NCBI GenBank assembly: GCA_012515455.1
Contig: JAAYYJ010000098.1
Span: forward strand, 1 to 8,622
From: Oligosphaeraceae bacterium
Lineage (GTDB): Bacteria > Verrucomicrobiota > Lentisphaeria > Oligosphaerales > Oligosphaeraceae
Direction of reading: 5' to 3'
Length of the DNA: 8,622 bases
The translations under genes and the position numbers were made by a program. Under the pieces are notes generated by a model. It was not told the DNA's origin. It was given only the letters and a program-made list of their open reading frames with translations, and ran no database searches. This document shows positions 4,883-8,622 of the stretch, one piece after another. Each line of letters opens with the position of its first letter. Within the stretch, counting starts at the first letter, position 1.

Positions 4883-6706
4883 ATGAGCAGCACTAAAAAT
4901 CTTGCCGAGTGTTCCTTGGACCGCCGGGCGCCGTTATGCTGGGTGAAGCAGATGGTGCCGCTGGCGGACTCGGTCCGGCTGGCCACGGACATCTATTTTC
5001 CCGCCTTGGACGGCGAGCGCCTGCCCGGTGCTTTCCCGGTCATTCTGTTCCGCACACCCTACAGCCGCAAAAGTATTCTGGAGAATGCGCTTTTTTTTGC
5101 CCGCCACGATTTTGTGGTGGTCAGCCAGGATGTGCGGGGGCGTTATGAATCCGAGGGGGTCTTCCGGCCCTACCAGGAGGAGGCTGCTGACGGCTGCGCC
5201 TGCATCAGCTGGATCAAGCAGCAGAAATGGTGCAACGGCCGCATCGGCACCATGGGCTCCTCCTACTGCGCGGCCCTGCAGACTGCGGCGGCCTGTTTGA
5301 ATCCACCAGGACTGAGCACTATGATTGTCACGGTTGGGCCGCACAGCAGCTACCACAGCTCCATGCGCCATAACGGAGCCCTGGAGCAGCGTTTTCTGGT
5401 TTTCGCTTTCTCCATGGCGGCCAGCAGCAAGGAAGCCGCTGCCGACCCCAAACTGGCTGCGGTCTTCAACCAGGCGAAAGAGCATGTCTGGGATTACCTG
5501 CGCTCCGGCCCCATCCGCAAAGGCAGCACGCCGCTGTCGCTGCTGCCGCATTATGAGCAGTTCGCCATTGACATCAGCACCCATGCCCGCTATGACGAAT
5601 TCTGGCAGCAGCCGGGCTTCGGACTGCGCCCCTATTTGGACCAGCTGCCCAACATTCCGACCCTGTATGTCGGCGGCTGGTACGACACCTATACCCGCGC
5701 GACCTTCGAGAACCTGCTCGAACACGGCTGCCGCCAGACTGCGCCCGTGCACGCCATCGTCGGCCCCTGGATTCACGGCGGCGTGGGCGGGCAATATGCC
5801 GGCGATGCGGACTTCGGCCCGGAGGCTGGTAAAAACATGCAGGAGATCTCCCGGCAATGGTTCTGCCAGTGGCTGAAGGATGAAGACCACGGCCTGAATG
5901 TCCGGCGCAAGATCGATTATTTTCTGATGGGCCAGGCCCGGGGCGGCAGCCGCACCCCGATTTACCGGGGCGGGACCTGGTGCAGCAGCAGCTCCTGGCC
6001 ACCGCCCGGCTGCCGCTCGACCACCTTCTTTCTCCATCCGGAGGGCCTGCTCTCCTCGACCCGGCCTACCGACCCGGACGGGAAAAGCAGCTTCCTGTTC
6101 GATCCGGCGCATCCGGTGCCGACCATCGGCGGGAATCTCTCCGCCATGCCCTTGCCGGGAGGGGCGTTTCAGCAAATCGATGACCCGCGTTTTCTGGGCA
6201 GCGGCGATGGCCTGCCCCTGTCCGCCCGCAATGACATCCTCTGCTTTTACAGCGAGCCTTTGAAACGCGACCTGGTCCTCACGGGTGCCATCAAGGCCCA
6301 CCTGTTTGTCTCCACCAGTGCGGCGGATACTGATTTCACGGTCAAGCTCCTGGATCTCTGCCCCCCCGACGAGGATGCCCCGGGGGGACTGGCCGTCAAT
6401 ATCAGCGACAGCATCTTCCGCCTGCGTTTCCGGCAGGGTTACGATCAGGAAGTGCCGGCCCAGCCCGGGAAGATTTATGAAATCGAATTTGAACTGTATC
6501 CCAGCGCCTGTATCTTTGCCAAAGGGCACCGCCTGCGTGTCGATGTCAGCAGCAGCAACTACCCCCGCTTCGACGTGAACCCGAACAGCGGCGAGCCCCT
6601 GGGTCAGCACCGCCTGTCCCGCAAGGCGATTAACACCATCCATCTGAATGCCAAACACCCATCCGGCATTATCCTCTCGGTGCTGTATGAAAAAGGCAAA
6701 TCCTGA
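4883..6706 (+). CDS. CocE/NonD family hydrolase (peptidase S15-like, X-Pro dipeptidyl-peptidase domain)
   Basis: This 607-residue enzyme has the alpha/beta-hydrolase layout of cocaine esterase, glutaryl-7-ACA acylase and alpha-amino acid ester hydrolases. The N-terminal domain shows VRLATDIYFP (31-40), VILFRTPYSR (53-62) and VSQDVRGRYESEG (80-92). The nucleophile motif is GSSY (125-128), giving Ser127. GGWYD (264-268) supplies Asp268 and GPWIHGG (294-300) supplies His298, so the triad is complete with near-family spacing. Residues about 340-600 form the C-terminal jelly-roll (PepX_C) domain, with a late HRLRVDVSSSNYPRFDVNPN segment (549-568) typical of the family. There is no signal peptide, so it is probably cytoplasmic. 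Reactions in the family are hydrolysis of esters or amides of acylated amino acids; the substrate here cannot be read from sequence. The ATG at 4883 follows AGGAA (4873-4877) at 5 nt. The length is normal for the family. Confidence 0.92.
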   Translation: MSSTKNLAECSLDRRAPLCWVKQMVPLADSVRLATDIYFPALDGERLPGAFPVILFRTPYSRKSILENALFFARHDFVVVSQDVRGRYESEGVFRPYQEEAADGCACISWIKQQKWCNGRIGTMGSSYCAALQTAAACLNPPGLSTMIVTVGPHSSYHSSMRHNGALEQRFLVFAFSMAASSKEAAADPKLAAVFNQAKEHVWDYLRSGPIRKGSTPLSLLPHYEQFAIDISTHARYDEFWQQPGFGLRPYLDQLPNIPTLYVGGWYDTYTRATFENLLEHGCRQTAPVHAIVGPWIHGGVGGQYAGDADFGPEAGKNMQEISRQWFCQWLKDEDHGLNVRRKIDYFLMGQARGGSRTPIYRGGTWCSSSSWPPPGCRSTTFFLHPEGLLSSTRPTDPDGKSSFLFDPAHPVPTIGGNLSAMPLPGGAFQQIDDPRFLGSGDGLPLSARNDILCFYSEPLKRDLVLTGAIKAHLFVSTSAADTDFTVKLLDLCPPDEDAPGGLAVNISDSIFRLRFRQGYDQEVPAQPGKIYEIEFELYPSACIFAKGHRLRVDVSSSNYPRFDVNPNSGEPLGQHRLSRKAINTIHLNAKHPSGIILSVLYEKGKS

Positions 6707-6720
6707 TTCCGGCATTATCG

Positions 6721-6757
6721 GCCCGGGCGGAGACCGGCAAGGCTGCCCCGCCCGGGC
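6721..6757 (+). terminator. GC-rich hairpin after the CocE-family gene, probable terminator without a T run
   Basis: A perfect 10-bp stem (6721-6730 with 6748-6757) encloses a 17-nt loop, 14 bp after the stop codon at 6704-6706. The following bases (GAAATGC) contain no T run. It probably marks the transcript end and separates this gene from ssb. Confidence 0.55.
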
Positions 6758-6810
6758 GAAATGCTGTTTGACATAAGCATATTCCCAGTCCTGAACGCAA
6801 CCATTAAAGT

Positions 6811-6816
6811 AAGGAG
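6811..6816 (+). promoter_or_regulatory. Ribosome binding site fixing the ssb start
   Basis: AAGGAG stands 7 nt before the ATG at 6824. The frame is open upstream to an ATG at 6761, but that start has no ribosome binding site and overlaps the end of the preceding hairpin region, and SSB homology begins right after 6824. Confidence 0.85.
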
Positions 6817-6823
6817 AAGCATC

Positions 6824-7342
6824 ATGTCCGCCACTTTGAACCGTGTGATGTTGATGGGCAATCTGACCCGCGATCCCGTAAGCAAAGCTACTCCTTCTGG
6901 GATGCTTATCTGTGAATTCGGCCTGGGGGTCAACCGGCGTTACCGCACCGCCCAGGGGGAAGACCGGGAAGAGACTTGCTTTGTCGATATCGAAGCCTTT
7001 GGCAAGATGGCGGAAACCTGCAGCCGCTATCTGAGCAAGGGTGCGCCGGTGTACCTGGAGGGGCGCCTGAAATTGGATCAATGGAAGGATAAAGCCAGCA
7101 ACCAGCCCCGCAGCCGCTTGAAGGTCACCGCCGAGACCGTGCAGTTCCTGCCCCGCCGCGACAGCACCGGCGGCGGCAACCCGCAGGAACAAGCCTACAA
7201 TGCCCAGGGTTATGCCCCGCCACCGCCCGGAGCCAGAACCTTCCCGCCACCGCCTAATTTCCCTCCGCCGCCCGCCCCCGATGACGGCCCCCCGCCGAGC
7301 GATTTCGTAGAAGAAAGCAGTGATTTGGACAACTCCTTCTGA
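6824..7342 (+). CDS. ssb: Single-stranded DNA-binding protein
   Basis: The 172-residue product begins MSATLNRVMLMGNLTRDP, the standard start of bacterial SSB. The OB fold spans residues about 4-110: PSGMLICEFGLGVNRRY (25-40 area), EETCFVDIEAFGKMAE (49-64), YLSKGAPVYLEGRLKLDQW (69-87) and a closing VTAETVQFLPRR (101-112). The phrase FVDIEAFG and EGRLKLDQW look like PVC-group SSBs. It binds single-stranded DNA as a tetramer and recruits replication and repair proteins through its acidic tail. The tail here ends DLDNSF, acidic with the conserved last Phe but lacking the usual Pro before it. The linker is unusual: PPPP at 132-135, 141-144 and 147-150, plus PPP at 156-158, which would be expected to need EF-P for smooth translation. 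It stands alone, without rpsF or rpsR beside it. Confidence 0.95.
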   Translation: MSATLNRVMLMGNLTRDPVSKATPSGMLICEFGLGVNRRYRTAQGEDREETCFVDIEAFGKMAETCSRYLSKGAPVYLEGRLKLDQWKDKASNQPRSRLKVTAETVQFLPRRDSTGGGNPQEQAYNAQGYAPPPPGARTFPPPPNFPPPPAPDDGPPPSDFVEESSDLDNSF

Positions 7343-7343
7343 A

Positions 7344-7400
7344 GGCTGGCAACCCCTCCCGCCTTCCCCCCGGCGGCAGTTCGCGCCGGGGGGGCCAGCC
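7344..7400 (+). terminator. Two-part hairpin after ssb
   Basis: An inner perfect 10-bp stem (7366-7375 with 7384-7393, 8-nt loop) is enclosed by an outer 7-bp stem (GGCTGGC 7344-7350 with GCCAGCC 7394-7400). An unpaired stretch lies on the 5' side (7351-7365). It begins one base after the ssb stop codon. No T run follows directly; an AT-rich stretch begins about 10 nt later. It is the likely 3' structure of the ssb transcript. Confidence 0.6.
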
Positions 7401-7489
7401 GGGAAAATGGAGTTATATTATCTTTATAGCATCCGTCCCAACGTTCCCGCCGGCACCATCCATTAGCCACGCAAACCAGGAATGATATC

Positions 7490-8622
7490 ATGCGATTGCT
7501 GAATTATGCCCTCCTCCTCCTTCTCCCGCTGGCCCTGCTGTCGGCCGCAGAACTCCAGGTCAGCCCCGGCAACGACTCGCTGTCAGCAGTCCAGAAATCC
7601 TACCAGGCCGGCGATGTCATCATCTTCGCTCCGGGAGAGTACCACGGCAGCTTCCGCTCCGACCGCGGCGAGGTAACTTTGCGGGCCGCCATCCCCGGCA
7701 GTGCGGTACTGCGCGGTGATGTGGATGCGCCGGCGTTCAGCGCGACCCAAGCCGGAATCTGGATGTGCCCGTGGCCACAAATACCCGAGGCGGTCAATGA
7801 GCGGGACTCATTCCTGATTTATAAATATGTCCCCAATCTGATCCAGCTGGCAAAATCCCTGGCCGCCTGGACTTATGACGAAACCAAAGGCCAGCTCTAC
7901 GTGCGCACCAGCGACGGCGAAGCGCCTGACCGCCATTACTTGACCATCTCGACCATCAACGCCACCGGCCTGCATTTCCAAGCCGGCTCCGCCGCCGAGG
8001 GCATCCGCAACCTGACGATTGAAGGGCTGGTGCTCACCGGCTTCAATTCCCGTACCAAAATATTCTCCGGTGTGACCTCCTCGCACCGCAACACCCGCTG
8101 GGGGGCGATGATCACCTCCGTCCGGGAGAATGTCGTGATCCGGGGTGTCAGCGCTTTCCTGAACGGCTACGGCATCGGCATCGGCAACAACAGCCAGGGC
8201 GCCGTCATCGAGAACTGCCGGGTCTTCGGCAACCGTACTCCGTACAACTACTCCGCCGGCGGAATCTGCATCTTCGGACCCTCGGACAACAGCCGCATCA
8301 GCGGCTGCATCGGCGCCGACAACCACGGCCACGATGTCTGTGTCTACGGCGGAAAACTCACCAACTTCAAATTCGCGGAGAACATCTGCTACGGCACCCT
8401 GCGCACCAAAGCCACCTTCGCGGACCCGGACATCTTCGTCGACCGCTGCATCACCACCGGCGCCAGCCATATCCGCGGCAAAGGTACCATGCGCAACTCA
8501 GTGGTCCTCAACTCCATCGATTTCCCCGAAGACTACCGGGAGGATAATATCCTGGTCAGAAACAACCCGGACCTCAACCTCGACCGCGATTTCGCCGACC
8601 CGGTGAATTTCGATTTCCGGCC
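7490..8622 (+). CDS. Secreted right-handed parallel beta-helix protein (3' end outside window)
   Basis: The frame is open from the ATG at 7490 to the window edge, giving 377 residues. AGGAA (7478-7482) lies 7 nt upstream. A signal peptide covers residues about 1-20 (MRLLNYALLLLLPLALLSAA). Residues 21-75 resemble the opening of DUF1565/pectate-lyase-like proteins: LQVSPGNDSLSAV, then GDVIIFAPGEYHG and VTLRAAIPGSAVLRG. From about 155 to 345 the chain is made of short beta-helix rungs with Asn-, Gly- and Cys-rich turns: GIRNLTIEGLVLTG, ENVVIRGVSAFLNGYGIGI, GAVIENCRVFGN, GGICIFGPSDNSRISGC. FADPVNFDFR (368-377) matches the usual closing motif of such domains (DP..N.DFRL), so this domain is nearly complete, though more may follow. 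Such proteins bind or cleave polysaccharides outside the cytoplasm; no specific catalytic set could be assigned. An AT-rich stretch (7413-7428) upstream may hold the promoter. Confidence 0.85.
   Translation, partial: MRLLNYALLLLLPLALLSAAELQVSPGNDSLSAVQKSYQAGDVIIFAPGEYHGSFRSDRGEVTLRAAIPGSAVLRGDVDAPAFSATQAGIWMCPWPQIPEAVNERDSFLIYKYVPNLIQLAKSLAAWTYDETKGQLYVRTSDGEAPDRHYLTISTINATGLHFQAGSAAEGIRNLTIEGLVLTGFNSRTKIFSGVTSSHRNTRWGAMITSVRENVVIRGVSAFLNGYGIGIGNNSQGAVIENCRVFGNRTPYNYSAGGICIFGPSDNSRISGCIGADNHGHDVCVYGGKLTNFKFAENICYGTLRTKATFADPDIFVDRCITTGASHIRGKGTMRNSVVLNSIDFPEDYREDNILVRNNPDLNLDRDFADPVNFDFR

Noticed and set aside
6768..6773. A perfect TTGACA upstream of ssb as a -35 element
   Set aside because: No -10-like hexamer lies 15-19 nt downstream, so I could not support a promoter from sequence alone.
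4934..7192. A 752-codon open frame on the minus strand across the CocE-family and ssb genes
   Set aside because: It runs antisense to two clearly recognisable genes, has an Ala/Gly/Arg/Gln/His-rich low-complexity composition and no known motif. Long antisense frames are common opposite GC-biased genes.
7808..8470. A 220-codon minus-strand open frame
   Set aside because: Its product is a monotonous Ala/Val/Asp/Gly sequence antisense to the beta-helix gene, whose signal peptide and repeat rungs are convincing on the plus strand.

Overview
The window is GC-rich, conventional bacterial chromosomal DNA carrying six protein-coding genes, two of them cut by the window edges. No mobile element, CRISPR array, tRNA or rRNA is visible. 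The gene set suggests the PVC group, most likely Lentisphaerota or a close relative: a DUF4838 glycosidase-like protein, a secreted right-handed beta-helix protein, a bacterial alpha-2-macroglobulin, and an SSB whose OB fold resembles PVC versions. This placement is an inference from family resemblance, not from a marker gene.

Layout. (1) Positions 1-975, plus strand: C-terminal 324 codons of a bacterial alpha-2-macroglobulin, whose thioester site would lie upstream of the window. (2) It converges on a large minus-strand gene (1077-3653) for a secreted DUF4838 protein with a CBM9-like C-terminal domain; a good intrinsic terminator for that gene sits at 993-1034. (3) Positions 3654-4222 hold no convincing gene. 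They contain a candidate promoter for the DUF4838 gene, a GC-rich block with overlapping hairpins, and a striking AT-rich array of six 10-bp units (4071-4130) that includes a perfect 2 x 20 bp tandem repeat. (4) A small exported coiled-coil protein (4223-4579, minus) is divergent from (5) a CocE/NonD (peptidase S15-like) hydrolase (4883-6706, plus); the roughly 300-bp gap between them holds a perfect 10-bp inverted repeat and a candidate promoter. (6) ssb (6824-7342, plus) has a strong ribosome binding site and an unusually polyproline-rich linker. (7) A secreted right-handed beta-helix protein begins at 7490 and runs off the right edge.

How the genes relate. The genes look mostly like independent transcription units: changes of strand, long gaps, and a hairpin after five of the genes. 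The DUF4838 and beta-helix proteins fit a polysaccharide-degrading lifestyle, with export through Sec signal peptides. The alpha-2-macroglobulin is probably an envelope protease trap. CocE has no signal peptide and looks cytoplasmic. ssb is housekeeping. I see no clear new multi-gene system. The most unexplained structure is the phased 10-bp array, followed by the terminator-like hairpin inside the alpha-2-macroglobulin reading frame.
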